Part shown: positions 1 through 7,456 of the stretch, one piece after another
How the letters are laid out: every line of letters starts with the position of its first letter
Numbering within the stretch: the stretch's first letter is position 1
Assembly: GCF_001571245.1 (NCBI RefSeq)
Contig: NZ_BCTK01000001.1
Span: forward strand, 682,001 to 746,000
Reading direction: 5' to 3'
From: Achromobacter piechaudii NBRC 102461
GTDB lineage: Bacteria; Pseudomonadota; Gammaproteobacteria; Burkholderiales; Burkholderiaceae_B
Length of the DNA: 64,000 nt
Program-made: the position numbers and the translations under genes
The notes under the pieces: generated by a model
Database searches by the model: none
Seen by the model: only the letters and a program-made list of their open reading frames with translations
Told to the model about the DNA's origin: nothing

Positions 1-221
1 GCGCGCTCTGCCATCGGCACATGATTGGCGGCCCAGCGGGCAATCTCGAATTCCGGATGCTGCGTGTGATCGCCGCCCGAGACGTGGTTATGGTCTTCAA
101 ACAGCACCTCGCCGTTGGCCGACACCAGCACCGACCCAAAGGGTTGGTCGCCGGATTCCAGGGCCTGTCTGGCCAGCGCCACGCAACGCGCCAGATGCTG
201 CTTGTCGTGTTCGTCGATCAT
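1..221 (-). CDS. Nucleoside/guanine deaminase family protein (3' end beyond window)
   Basis: The ATG at 221-219 follows a good ribosome binding site (GGGAG, about 5 bases upstream). The reading frame runs off the left edge, so only the first 73 residues are visible. They begin MIDEHDKQHLARCVALARQA and contain the cytidine-deaminase-fold segment FGSVLVSANGEVLFEDHNH followed by HPEFE. In this fold the H-x-E motif supplies the zinc ligand and the proton-shuttling glutamate; HPE here replaces the more common HAE. The family (CDA/TadA/guanine deaminase) hydrolyses exocyclic amino groups of nucleobases or nucleosides in the cytoplasm. The PCxxC zinc site would lie in the missing part, so the substrate cannot be assigned. 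The gene stands alone, 52 bases downstream of the exported-protein gene on the same strand. Confidence 0.75.
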   Translation of the reverse strand, partial: MIDEHDKQHLARCVALARQALESGDQPFGSVLVSANGEVLFEDHNHVSGGDHTQHPEFEIARWAANHVPMAER

Positions 222-273
222 GTGAATCTCCCGGTTATTCGTGGTCGCTCCGCGGCCCGCCCGCGCGCGTGAA

Positions 274-867
274 TCAATAATAGATGTCCACGTAATCCGT
301 CAGGCCGCCGCACGCCTCCATCTGCTGCAAACGCCAGTATTTGCGCTTGCCGGTTGCGCGGAACTCATAATCGCCCGTGCGTTCGCAACGGCGGCCCTTG
401 TCCGGCGCGTCCAGAATCATGATCGTGCCGCGAAACGTGAAGCGATCGGCGTCGATCGACACGACTTCACCCTTGATCTTCAAGGTGCCTTCAAAGTTGG
501 CCTGCGTGCCATCGATACGCACGACGTCATTTTCGTCGGTGGCATTCAGCTTGCCGCGCTGCGCCGACCACAACCACTGCAAGGTCACGCCGCTGTTGTT
601 CAACAGGCGTTCATAGGCCGCCTGATTGCGGATTTCGGTCTTGCTCACCGGCGCCAATCCCGCCGCACCCGGTTGCCGTGCGGGCGCCGTATTCGCCGCA
701 TTATTCTGCTGCACCGGAGAATGGGCACGGACGCTGTCGCCCTGCGCCGCGATCATCGGCGACGCCGAGACCAGGGCAAGCCCGAATGCCAGGGGAATAA
801 TCCGGGAAAGGCGTGATTTGCGGGTGGCGCAAGAGTTGTCGCGAGCAGGCGTCTTATGCATGGTCAT
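274..867 (-). CDS. Hypothetical exported protein
   Basis: This 197-residue protein is not a family I recognise. The N-terminus has a basic stretch (about residues 9-22) and a hydrophobic core (about 23-40) ending in SASPMIAAQG, which looks like a Sec signal peptide cleaved after AAA/AQ. The region after it (about 45-75) is rich in Ala, Pro, Asn and Gln, so it is probably a flexible linker. The C-terminal 120 residues look like a compact beta-rich domain with two cysteines (near the CERTGDYEF and MEACGG segments) that could form a periplasmic disulfide. Two in-frame ATGs (867 and 861) are equally plausible starts, and neither has a clear Shine-Dalgarno sequence. A GC-rich hairpin (894-916) lies just upstream. 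Confidence 0.7.
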   Translation of the reverse strand: MTMHKTPARDNSCATRKSRLSRIIPLAFGLALVSASPMIAAQGDSVRAHSPVQQNNAANTAPARQPGAAGLAPVSKTEIRNQAAYERLLNNSGVTLQWLWSAQRGKLNATDENDVVRIDGTQANFEGTLKIKGEVVSIDADRFTFRGTIMILDAPDKGRRCERTGDYEFRATGKRKYWRLQQMEACGGLTDYVDIYY

Positions 868-893
868 CAGTGTTTAGTTATTCGGCAATGGCC

Positions 894-916
894 GGCCGCC
901 CCGGACGAGGGCGGCC
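894..916. other. GC-rich 8-bp hairpin between divergent genes
   Basis: GGCCGCCC at 894-901 is exactly complementary to GGGCGGCC at 909-916, with a 7-base loop. It lies in the 208-base gap between the exported-protein gene (minus) and the glutathione S-transferase gene (plus). There is no T-run on either side, so it is not a typical intrinsic terminator. It could be a leader structure or a dispersed repeat. Its role is unknown. Confidence 0.4.
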
Positions 917-1075
917 ACGGGCGCTTAAATTAGCATGCTGATTGCAATTGGAAATGTCCGAGTCGCGGGGTTATGTATCCATCCGTTAATGCGGTCAGAC
1001 GCCAGCGGACGGGGCTGCCTCGGGAAGTAAACGGGCGTAGAGTGGCGCAGTCCATCCCGTTTAAAAAGGAATTCC

Positions 1076-1717
1076 ATGCTGACCGTGCATCACCTGGGTA
1101 AATCGCAGTCCGAACGCATCGTATGGTTGTGCGAGGAATTGGCCATCCCCTATGAATTGAAGGTGTATGACCGCGACCCGAACACGCGGCTCGCGCCGCC
1201 CGAGTACAAGGCACTGCATCCGCTGGGCACCGCCCCGATCATCAGCGATGGCGACATCGTGCTGGCTGAATCAGGCGCCATCGTGCAATACATCCTGAGC
1301 CGCTACGGCGAAGGCCGCCTGGTTGTGGACCCATCCGACGCGGCCTATGCCGATTATCTGTATTGGTTCCATTTCGCCAACGGCTCGCTGCAACCCGCGC
1401 TGATGCGCTGCATGGTGGTGGCGCGCGCCGAGGTCCCCGCCGACAAACCCATCGCGCAGTTTTCCGATGCGCGGCGTCAGCAGGCGCTGGCTCTAGTCGA
1501 TAAGCAATTGAGCAAGACGGATTATTTGGCAGGCGACACCCTGACCGCCGCCGACATCATCGCCGTGTTCTCGCTCACGACGATGCGCCTGTTTTTCCCC
1601 TACGACTTGTCGCCGTACCCCCACATCCTGGCGTACCTGCAACGCATCGGCGCGCGCGACGCCTATCGCCATGCCATGAAGAAAGGCGACCCGGACATGG
1701 CTCCGATGCTGTCGTGA
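1076..1717 (+). CDS. Glutathione S-transferase family protein
   Basis: This 213-residue protein has the usual length of a cytosolic GST. The N-terminal thioredoxin-fold half (1-80) begins MLTVHHLGKSQSERIVWLCEE and carries the cis-proline region (LGTAPIISDG) and the glutathione-binding ESGAIVQYI motif (about residues 63-71). The helical C-terminal half ends near residue 213. The likely catalytic residue is a Ser in the SQSER segment rather than Tyr, as in theta- or beta-like bacterial GSTs; the substrate cannot be inferred. The start has AAGGAA 5 bases upstream. The gene is monocistronic and closed by a strong hairpin terminator immediately after the stop codon. Confidence 0.9.
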   Translation: MLTVHHLGKSQSERIVWLCEELAIPYELKVYDRDPNTRLAPPEYKALHPLGTAPIISDGDIVLAESGAIVQYILSRYGEGRLVVDPSDAAYADYLYWFHFANGSLQPALMRCMVVARAEVPADKPIAQFSDARRQQALALVDKQLSKTDYLAGDTLTAADIIAVFSLTTMRLFFPYDLSPYPHILAYLQRIGARDAYRHAMKKGDPDMAPMLS

Positions 1718-1725
1718 CATGAATA

Positions 1726-1758
1726 AGGCCGGGTGGAACGTAGCGTCCCACCCGGCCT
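1726..1758 (+). terminator. Intrinsic terminator of the GST gene
   Basis: AGGCCGGGTGG (1726-1736) pairs perfectly with CCACCCGGCCT (1748-1758), giving an 11-bp GC-rich stem with an 11-base loop 8 bases after the stop codon. It is followed by AGTTTCTTC. The T-tract is short and interrupted, but the stem strength and position support termination. Confidence 0.8.
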
Positions 1759-1788
1759 AGTTTCTTCATCGATTTACCTTCGACGGGG

Positions 1789-1822
1789 CGCGGCAGCCTG
1801 AATCAATGTGTGGGCTGCCGCG
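1789..1822 (-). terminator. Hairpin downstream of the Ysc84-type lipoprotein gene
   Basis: CGCGGCAGCC (1789-1798) and GGCTGCCGCG (1813-1822) form a perfect 10-bp stem with a 14-base loop, 28 bases beyond the stop codon of the minus-strand lipoprotein gene. There is no T-run, so it may be a stability or Rho-associated 3' structure rather than a canonical terminator. Confidence 0.5.
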
Positions 1823-1850
1823 ACATGATGCCCCTGCAACTGAAGCGCCC

Positions 1851-2444
1851 TTACAGCACCAGCGGCGAAATCTTGTTGCCGTCGACGGACACACCCGCCA
1901 TCAAACCGCCATTGTTCAAGACAAAGCCCACGATGGGCTGTTGAACGGTGTTGGAATCGATATTGCCGGTGGCGCCCACGTTGGCGACCGCCACGGTGGC
2001 ATCCGCCCCGATCGTCCAGCCGCTGCTGGCGCGGAACTTGGCCAGCGCATCATCCGTCATGAATAGCAGCACCATGGCCTTGGACTGCGCGCCCGCCTGA
2101 AAGCCGATCGAGCCGCCGGTAATGCTGTAGTAGCCCGAGTCCTTCCCGCTGACGCGCAACACGCCGGATCCATGCTGGGCGCCGACGATGAAGCTGGCGC
2201 TCAGGACAGCCGGAAACACCAGCACCCCACGCGCGCGTTCCACCAATTGCTTGGATTGCGGGGACGCGGCGTAAAGCTGAGTCAGTGTGGCGTTGGCGGC
2301 CGAGTCCAATTCCTGTCGCTTTTCAGCGGCCGACGCTGTGTCCTTTGGACCATTCGTCGTGCAACCCGCAAACAGCACGCTTGCCACCCCCAACGTCACT
2401 GCCGCCAGGGTGGTCCTGCGCCAATTTGAAGAGATCGTGTTCAT
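1851..2444 (-). CDS. Ysc84/SYLF-domain lipoprotein
   Basis: The protein has 197 residues. A lipoprotein signal peptide ends in the lipobox FAGC with the lipidated cysteine at residue 28, so the protein is probably anchored in the outer membrane facing the periplasm. The mature part matches the SYLF/Ysc84 fold: a helical start (AEKRQELDSAANATLTQLY), then ARGVLVFPAVL, followed by Gly-rich beta strands (GSGVLRVSG, YYSITGGSIGFQAG) and a C-terminal DGNKISPLVL. The SYLF domain binds lipids in eukaryotes; the role of the bacterial lipoproteins is not well defined. The gene is monocistronic and diverges from the small zinc-ribbon membrane protein gene. Confidence 0.85.
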   Translation of the reverse strand: MNTISSNWRRTTLAAVTLGVASVLFAGCTTNGPKDTASAAEKRQELDSAANATLTQLYAASPQSKQLVERARGVLVFPAVLSASFIVGAQHGSGVLRVSGKDSGYYSITGGSIGFQAGAQSKAMVLLFMTDDALAKFRASSGWTIGADATVAVANVGATGNIDSNTVQQPIVGFVLNNGGLMAGVSVDGNKISPLVL

Positions 2445-2633
2445 ATGCGCTTCCTTTTATCGTTTGCAGACGAGTTCGCGGACGAGGCGCTGCAAGGTTC
2501 CTGAAAGACTTCTGGCCACTTACATCGGGATGTCTCCCTGGCAGCAGATTACTCTTGTTGGCCCCGTTAAAGCAGCGTTGTTGTTTCCAGTTCTTAAAAA
2601 AACCGGGGCAGGGTGGCGGTTTAACATCGCGCT

Positions 2634-2918
2634 ATGTTCCTGCTTATTCTTCTTTGGATCGTCCTGGCCATCGTGGTCGGCGTCATGGCGGCCGGCCGAG
2701 GGCGGCGCGGCATCGGCTGGACGATCCTTGCCTGCCTCATCAGCCCACCGCTGGCTGGTGCATTCCTGCTAGCCCTCCCGGACCACTCGCCCCGCGCCCA
2801 GGAGAATGTGGCGCCTGCGTATAGGGAGTGTCCGGAATGTGAAGGCCGGATTTTGAGCGAGGCTCGGGTGTGCCGGCATTGTGGGGTGGGGGTGGAGGAT
2901 TCTCGGCCCGCTGCGTGA
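2634..2918 (+). CDS. Small membrane protein with C-terminal zinc ribbon
   Basis: The 94-residue protein has two hydrophobic segments (about residues 2-20 and 29-48) separated by a short basic loop (GRGRR), then a soluble tail. The tail holds CPEC (66-69) and CRHC (80-83), a CxxC-x10-CxxC zinc-ribbon pair. This layout suggests a membrane-anchored zinc-ribbon protein. Nothing reveals its partner. The Shine-Dalgarno sequence is weak. The gene stands alone between the Ysc84 gene (divergent) and the TfoX-like gene (convergent). Confidence 0.7.
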   Translation: MFLLILLWIVLAIVVGVMAAGRGRRGIGWTILACLISPPLAGAFLLALPDHSPRAQENVAPAYRECPECEGRILSEARVCRHCGVGVEDSRPAA

Positions 2919-3062
2919 TTTCCTTGGCGGGTTTTATCGAGAAATCGAACCAGATCTGGCCAGAATGAAAATATCTGTCGTGTTATCAAGCGCTTAGGTC
3001 GGGCCACATTTAGCGCGGTCGGGTCAACTCTGGCCCGATCAGCGTTTCAGCGCAGGAATCGC

Positions 3063-3485
3063 TCAGTCGGCGGTCCGCCAGGACTTGCGGCGCGACGCCT
3101 TCGGCTTGGGCGTCACGCCCATGCGCGCGTCGCGCGCCAAAGCCATCGACACCAGCGTCGACGCCTGCGATTCGAACGCTTCGTCGGTCTGCGGCAGGTA
3201 CAGCCATTTGCCCAAGGTCGGATGGACCAACAGCCCTGGCACGTCCGCCATCAACGCGGCGTGATGTTCCTGCGACGTGCAGACCATGACCCCATTCCAG
3301 GGCGCGTCTCGATCGGCGACGACGAGATACAGCAGGCCGTCCAGATACGCCGCATCGCAGCCGAACATCTTGCGGAGTTGGTAGTTGGCGTCGCGCTCCA
3401 TCGGCTCCAGCAACCAGGACAGGGAATTGGAGCGAGCGACGCGCGCCTTGCGAGGCGGGGCGAAAGGGTCTGACGATTTACGCAT
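3063..3485 (-). CDS. Hypothetical protein resembling the TfoX N-terminal domain
   Basis: The protein has 140 residues, with basic, probably disordered ends (KSSDPFAPPRKARVAR and KPKASRRKSWR). The centre, residues about 37-100, reads RKMFGCDAAYLDGLLYLVV, then a region ending in HPTLGKWLYLP. This resembles the TfoX_N/YjbR-like alpha-beta fold (R-K-M-F-G ... Y-x-D/N-G). The resemblance is from memory and short, so the family is tentative and no function is claimed. It is a single gene lying downstream of the HpaI-type aldolase gene and separated from it by about 80 bases. Confidence 0.6.
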   Translation of the reverse strand: MRKSSDPFAPPRKARVARSNSLSWLLEPMERDANYQLRKMFGCDAAYLDGLLYLVVADRDAPWNGVMVCTSQEHHAALMADVPGLLVHPTLGKWLYLPQTDEAFESQASTLVSMALARDARMGVTPKPKASRRKSWRTAD

Positions 3486-3568
3486 GCCCGCCAGTGTAGG
3501 CGGATAGGCGGTGTCGATGGCCGGGGAATGCCATCGTCAACCGAGATCCGCGGCCTCGCGGTCCGCCA

Positions 3569-4336
3569 TCACGTTCCCGCGAATCGTGCCGCCAACTGAT
3601 CGCAATACCGAACAAGAATCGCGGCATCGACCCCGACAGCCGTGAACATGCTGCCAGCGTCCATGTATCGACGCGCCAGCGTTTCATCGGTGGTCAGCAC
3701 GCCCGGCGCCTTGCCGGCCGCGCGCACACGACGGATGGCGCTTTCCACTTCGGCGACCACCTTCGGATGCTGCGGCTCGCCCGGATACCCCAGGCTGGCG
3801 GCCAGATCCGCCGGGCCGATGAACACGCCATCGACACCATCGACGGCAATGATCGCGTCCAGGTTCTCAAGCGCCTCGCCGGTTTCCGCTTGCACCAGCA
3901 GGCAAAGTTCCTCTTCGCATCGGCGCATGTAGTCGGGCACGCGGCCATAGTGCGTCGCGCGCATCGTCCCGCTGACGCCGCGCACGCCACGCGGCGCGTA
4001 TCGCATGCCGGCCACTGCGCTTTGCGCCTCGGCCGCATTCTGCACATAGGGCAGCAGCAGCGTCTGCGCGCCGATGTCCAGATACTGCTTGATCTGCACC
4101 TTGTCGTTCCACGAAGGCCGCACGACCGGGTGGCTGCGGTGAGCGCTGGCCGCCTGCAACTGCGCCATCACGGTCGGCAGCACGACGGGCGTGTGCTCGG
4201 TATCCAGCAGCAGCCAGTCAAATCCGCTTGCGGCCACCAATTCAGTGCTGTTTGGATGGCCCAGCGTGACCCACAAGCCGGTCTGGTGACGCTGCGCACG
4301 CAGCGCGCGCTTGAACGTATTGATCGGAAGTTCCAT
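3569..4336 (-). CDS. hpaI: HpaI-type 4-hydroxy-2-oxo-acid aldolase (HpcH/HpaI family)
   Basis: This class II aldolase has 255 residues. It cleaves 4-hydroxy-2-oxo acids, classically 4-hydroxy-2-oxoheptane-1,7-dioate, to pyruvate plus an aldehyde in the cytoplasm using a divalent metal. It aligns by eye over its whole length with E. coli HpaI: FDWLLLDTEHTP (catalytic-type His48), PVVRPSWND (Arg73), QTLLLPYVQ, a metal-ligand Glu near 151 (VQAETGEAL) and Asp177 in GVFIGPADLAASLGY. The frame is open further upstream, but the ATG at 4336-4334 is preceded by AAGGA and gives the family start. It is the last gene of the catabolic operon, 11 bases after the hydratase gene. Confidence 0.92.
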   Translation of the reverse strand: MELPINTFKRALRAQRHQTGLWVTLGHPNSTELVAASGFDWLLLDTEHTPVVLPTVMAQLQAASAHRSHPVVRPSWNDKVQIKQYLDIGAQTLLLPYVQNAAEAQSAVAGMRYAPRGVRGVSGTMRATHYGRVPDYMRRCEEELCLLVQAETGEALENLDAIIAVDGVDGVFIGPADLAASLGYPGEPQHPKVVAEVESAIRRVRAAGKAPGVLTTDETLARRYMDAGSMFTAVGVDAAILVRYCDQLAARFAGT

Positions 4337-4347
4337 GCGCGCGTCCT

Positions 4348-5130
4348 TTAAGAGAAGTGCACTGAAATGCTGCCCAGCTTGCCGTAATCGGCATGCAGCG
4401 TATCGCCGCGCTTGACCGCCACCGTGCGCGTGAACGAGCCGGCCAGCACAATGTGGCCGGCTTCCAGCCCGGTGTCGTGCAGCGCCAGCTTGTTGGCCAG
4501 CCACGCGATGCCCAGCGCAGGATGGCCCAGCACCGCCGCCGACACGCCGGACTCTTCGATGACGCCATTCTTCAACAGCAGCGCGCCGACCCAGCGCAGA
4601 TCGATATCCAGCGGCCGCACCGGCCGGCCGCCCAGCACGATGCCGGCGCAGGCCGCGTTGTCGGCGATGTTGTCCACGATGCGGCGCGGATACTTGCTGC
4701 GCCCGTCGATCAGTTCCAGCGCGGGCACGACGTAGTCGGTCGCATCCAGCACATCGAACAGGCTCACGTCAGGCCCGCGCAAGGGCTTGCCCAGCACAAA
4801 GGCCAGCTCCACTTCGACGCGCGGCACGATCAGCTTGTCGGTGGGTATCGTCTGCCCGTCTTGAAAGAACATCGTGTCCAGCAGATGCCCATAGTCCGGC
4901 TCGTCGATGCCGACCGTGCTTTGCATGGCTTTGGACGTCAGCCCGATCTTGTGGCCGCGCAGCTTGGCGCCCTCGGCAATCTTCTGGTCGATGTTCAGTT
5001 GCTGGATGGCATAGGCGTCGGCAATCTCGATACCGGGAAACGCCTCGTCCAACTGCGTGGTGGGTACGCCGCTGCGCTCGGCTTCCAACAATAGGCTTGC
5101 CGCGCGGGCGCGATCGTCTTGGTTAAGCAT
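4348..5130 (-). CDS. hpaH: 2-oxo-hept-4-ene-1,7-dioate / 2-oxopent-4-enoate hydratase family (HpaH-like)
   Basis: The protein has 260 residues, typical of the HpaH/MhpD hydratases that add water to 2-oxo-4-enoates after ring cleavage. Family features are the N-terminal helices, GHKIGLTSKAMQ (about 65-76), the acidic PRVEVELAFVLGKPL segment, VVPALELIDGR and a conserved LGHPALGIAWLANKL near the C-terminus. It makes the substrate for the HpaI aldolase encoded next. The chosen ATG (5130-5128) has AAGGAAA upstream and overlaps the end of the FAH gene by 8 bases, showing translational coupling. An HpaH rather than MhpD assignment rests on the paired HpaI-type aldolase. Confidence 0.88.
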   Translation of the reverse strand: MLNQDDRARAASLLLEAERSGVPTTQLDEAFPGIEIADAYAIQQLNIDQKIAEGAKLRGHKIGLTSKAMQSTVGIDEPDYGHLLDTMFFQDGQTIPTDKLIVPRVEVELAFVLGKPLRGPDVSLFDVLDATDYVVPALELIDGRSKYPRRIVDNIADNAACAGIVLGGRPVRPLDIDLRWVGALLLKNGVIEESGVSAAVLGHPALGIAWLANKLALHDTGLEAGHIVLAGSFTRTVAVKRGDTLHADYGKLGSISVHFS

Positions 5131-6007
5131 GGGCGTTTCCTTGTGCGGATGCGACGGCCTCGTCGGCCACCGGGTTGGACAGAATGCCGATGCCGCCCAC
5201 TTCCACTTCGACCACATCGCCGGGCTTCAAAAAGCGCGGCGGCGTAAAGCGCACGCCTGCGCCGATGGGCGTGCCCGTCGAAATCACGTCACCGGGTTTG
5301 AGCGTGGTCCAGACTGAGATGTAGCGGATCAGTTCCGCGAACGGGAACATCAGGTTGTCGGTGGCGTCCTGCTGGCGCAGTTCGCCGTTGACGCGCGTGG
5401 TCACTGTCAACGGGGCTGCGGGGTCGAACTCGTCGGCCGTCACCATCCACGGCCCCATCGACCCGCTGGCGTCAAAGTTTTTGCCTTGCGTCACGTTGAA
5501 CTTGCCGTGCTTGAGCCAATCGCGCACCGTGCCTTCGTTCAGGCAGGTCAGGCCCGCGACGTGGCTCCAGGCGTCTTCCGCCGAAATGCGGCGTCCGGCC
5601 TTGCCGATCACAATTGCGATCTCGCCTTCGTAATCGAGCTGCTCGGACTCGGGCGGGCGCAGCAGCGGTTCGCCATGGCCCACGAACGAGTCCGGAAAGC
5701 GCGGGAACACGCTGGGGTACGCGGGCGGCGCGCTGCCGTCTTTGTATTCCTCGTTGCGATTGCCGTAGTTCACGCCAACGCAGATGATTTTTTCCGGGAC
5801 GGGGATGGGCGGCAACAGCCGGACGTCCTTCAGGCGATGCGTGGTCGGCAGGGTCTGCGCCAGCTTGGCCAGCGCCGGCAGCGCGTCGGCTTCCAACGCC
5901 GCACGCAGGCTGTTGTGACCATGACCGTCCAGCGCCACGATATCTTCCTGACCACGCAGCGCACCAAAATGCGCGCGGCCTTGATACGTAAAACTCAGCA
6001 GTTTCAT
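5123..6007 (-). CDS. Fumarylacetoacetate hydrolase (FAH) family protein
   Basis: The 294-residue FAH-fold enzyme has a short N-terminal domain (MKLLSFTYQGRAHFGALRG) and the metal-binding catalytic domain. That domain carries CVGVNYGNRNEEY (about 77-89), FPRFPDSFVGHGEPLLRP, a metal-ligand motif DYEGEIAIVIGKAGRRI (about 125-141) and the terminal LKPGDVISTGTPIGAGV. Family members hydrolyse or isomerise 2-oxo/enol acids (fumarylpyruvate hydrolase, HpaG-type isomerase/decarboxylase, 2-keto-3-deoxy-fuconate pathway enzymes). In this operon an isomerase or C-C hydrolase feeding HpaH and HpaI is the simplest role. Its ATG overlaps the amidohydrolase stop codon (ATGA). Confidence 0.9.
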   Translation of the reverse strand: MKLLSFTYQGRAHFGALRGQEDIVALDGHGHNSLRAALEADALPALAKLAQTLPTTHRLKDVRLLPPIPVPEKIICVGVNYGNRNEEYKDGSAPPAYPSVFPRFPDSFVGHGEPLLRPPESEQLDYEGEIAIVIGKAGRRISAEDAWSHVAGLTCLNEGTVRDWLKHGKFNVTQGKNFDASGSMGPWMVTADEFDPAAPLTVTTRVNGELRQQDATDNLMFPFAELIRYISVWTTLKPGDVISTGTPIGAGVRFTPPRFLKPGDVVEVEVGGIGILSNPVADEAVASAQGNAHA

Positions 6008-6876
6008 TTCTCGAATCCAAACAGGTGGGCGGGGTTGTCGACCAGAATCTTCTTAAGCGTCGCGGCATCCCCGGCGTAGCGCGCCAACTGGTCCACGAGC
6101 TGACCCTCATCGGGCGTGGGCTTGACGGACACCGGATGCGGCCAGTCACTGCCCCAGACGACGCGATCCGGGTTGGCGGCGATCAGCGCTTGAGCCAGCG
6201 GCGTCACGTCGTCCCAGGGAGGGCCGTTGCGGGAAATCTTCTCGGTCAAGGACAACATCACCCAAAAATTGCCGCGCGCCAGCAACGATTCCAGCAAGCG
6301 GCGAGTCGGATCGGACGCGCCTTGTTGCGGGTCGGCGCGGCCCATGTGATCCAGCAGCACCGGGATGTCCAGCCGCTCGAACTGCGATGCCTGCGCCATC
6401 ATGCCGTCCGGTTCCGGCTGAAACTTCGCATACCAACCCAGCTCACGAATACGGCCGATGGCCCGATCAAACACGGCCGGCTCCATGCTGATGCCCAGGC
6501 CCTGACGCGTGAAACGCGCGCCACGCACGCCGGCATCGTGCAGCTTCTGGATATAGGCATCGTCGCGCTCGGCCAGCACCACCGCATTGGCGCATCCGCG
6601 ATACGAGGGGCCAGCGGCGGCCAGGCCGTCCAGCACCACCTGGTGGTCCGCGCCGTAGGTCGTGGCCTGCACGATCACGCCGCGCTCGATGCCAAGCAGG
6701 CGGTGCAGGGCCAGCGCGGTCTCGATGGTGGCGCTGGGCATCTCGTAGGCGGCGCCGGCGCGCACGGGGTAGCGGTCGGCGGGACCGAACACATGAAACT
6801 GGCTGTCGCAGGCAAGCGGCGGCAGGCGCGTGGCCGGGGCGGACGGATGGGGGTTGAAGGCTTGGTATTGCGTCAT
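6004..6876 (-). CDS. Amidohydrolase family protein (COG3618 / LigI-like TIM barrel)
   Basis: The protein has 290 residues. The N-terminal sequence PPLACDSQFHVFGPADRYPV resembles the 2-pyrone-4,6-dicarboxylate lactonase / sugar-lactone hydrolase branch of the amidohydrolase superfamily (PF04909). The usual first metal-site D-x-H-x-H reads D-S-Q-F-H, with Gln for the first His, as in some members of this branch. Later motifs are IPVLLDHMGRADP and VVWGSDWPHP, the latter holding the catalytic Asp. It probably hydrolyses a cyclic ester or related intermediate. A GTG 27 bases further upstream is possible, but the ATG at 6876-6874 has AGGGAG at good spacing. It lies 13 bases after the RidA-type gene. 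Confidence 0.85.
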   Translation of the reverse strand: MTQYQAFNPHPSAPATRLPPLACDSQFHVFGPADRYPVRAGAAYEMPSATIETALALHRLLGIERGVIVQATTYGADHQVVLDGLAAAGPSYRGCANAVVLAERDDAYIQKLHDAGVRGARFTRQGLGISMEPAVFDRAIGRIRELGWYAKFQPEPDGMMAQASQFERLDIPVLLDHMGRADPQQGASDPTRRLLESLLARGNFWVMLSLTEKISRNGPPWDDVTPLAQALIAANPDRVVWGSDWPHPVSVKPTPDEGQLVDQLARYAGDAATLKKILVDNPAHLFGFEK

Positions 6877-6889
6877 CGTCTTCGCTCCC

Positions 6890-7282
6890 TTACTCGCTTG
6901 CACCGTCGATCACGGCCACAAAATCGCATTCGATCAGCTTGTCGCCATCCAGATCGGCCTGCATCGTGTGGCGCGCCGGACGGTTCTGCGCATCCGGAAA
7001 CGCTTGCAGCCACACGGCGTTCAGCGCCGCGCGCTGGCTGCGGTCACGCATCCAGACCGTCATCTTGGCGATGTGATCCAGCGAGCCGCCGCCCGCTTCG
7101 ACGATGCGGCGCACGTGGTCGAACATCAGCTCGCACTGACGCTCCAGCGACGCGCCGTACGCGCCCGTCGCGGGGTCGGTGCCCTGGATGCTGCCCGAAT
7201 ACAGCATGGATCCGATCCGGCACGCGGCCGGAATGGGGTTCTTATGGCTGAAGCCTTCGGCGTAGATGCTGCGTCTGCTCAT
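6890..7282 (-). CDS. RidA/YjgF/UK114 family protein
   Basis: This 130-residue protein belongs to the YjgF/RidA family, which forms trimers that hydrolyse enamines/imines or, in aromatic pathways, act as 2-aminomuconate deaminase. Visible family features are RIGSMLYSGSIQG (about 22-34), LDHIAKMTVWMRD (68-80) and the conserved arginine in RPARHTMQADL (Arg104), followed by IECDFVAVID. Its place in a ring-fission-type operon makes a deaminase step on an amino-substituted intermediate plausible, but general imine detoxification is equally possible. The start is the first ATG, within a long purine-rich leader that also contains a small GC hairpin (7319-7334). Confidence 0.9.
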   Translation of the reverse strand: MSRRSIYAEGFSHKNPIPAACRIGSMLYSGSIQGTDPATGAYGASLERQCELMFDHVRRIVEAGGGSLDHIAKMTVWMRDRSQRAALNAVWLQAFPDAQNRPARHTMQADLDGDKLIECDFVAVIDGASE

Positions 7283-7456
7283 GGCGGGTTCCGTGTCGGG
7301 GGAAGAGGGGAGAGGCGTCGCGGCGGGGGCCGCGATGCGTTTGTTTTGTTGCGGGCGCTTAGTCAGCGGACTTGCTGGCGTTGAGGGCGATGGACCTGCA
7401 TCGGGCCGCCTTGCCTTTTGTCTTTGCCTTGGCCGAACCGGGTCGCATCGATGGCA

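Noticed and set aside
7319..7334. CGCGGC-GGGG-GCCGCG hairpin followed by a T-rich stretch as a plus-strand terminator
   Set aside because: No plus-strand gene ends there; it lies in the leader of the minus-strand RidA gene and may be incidental.
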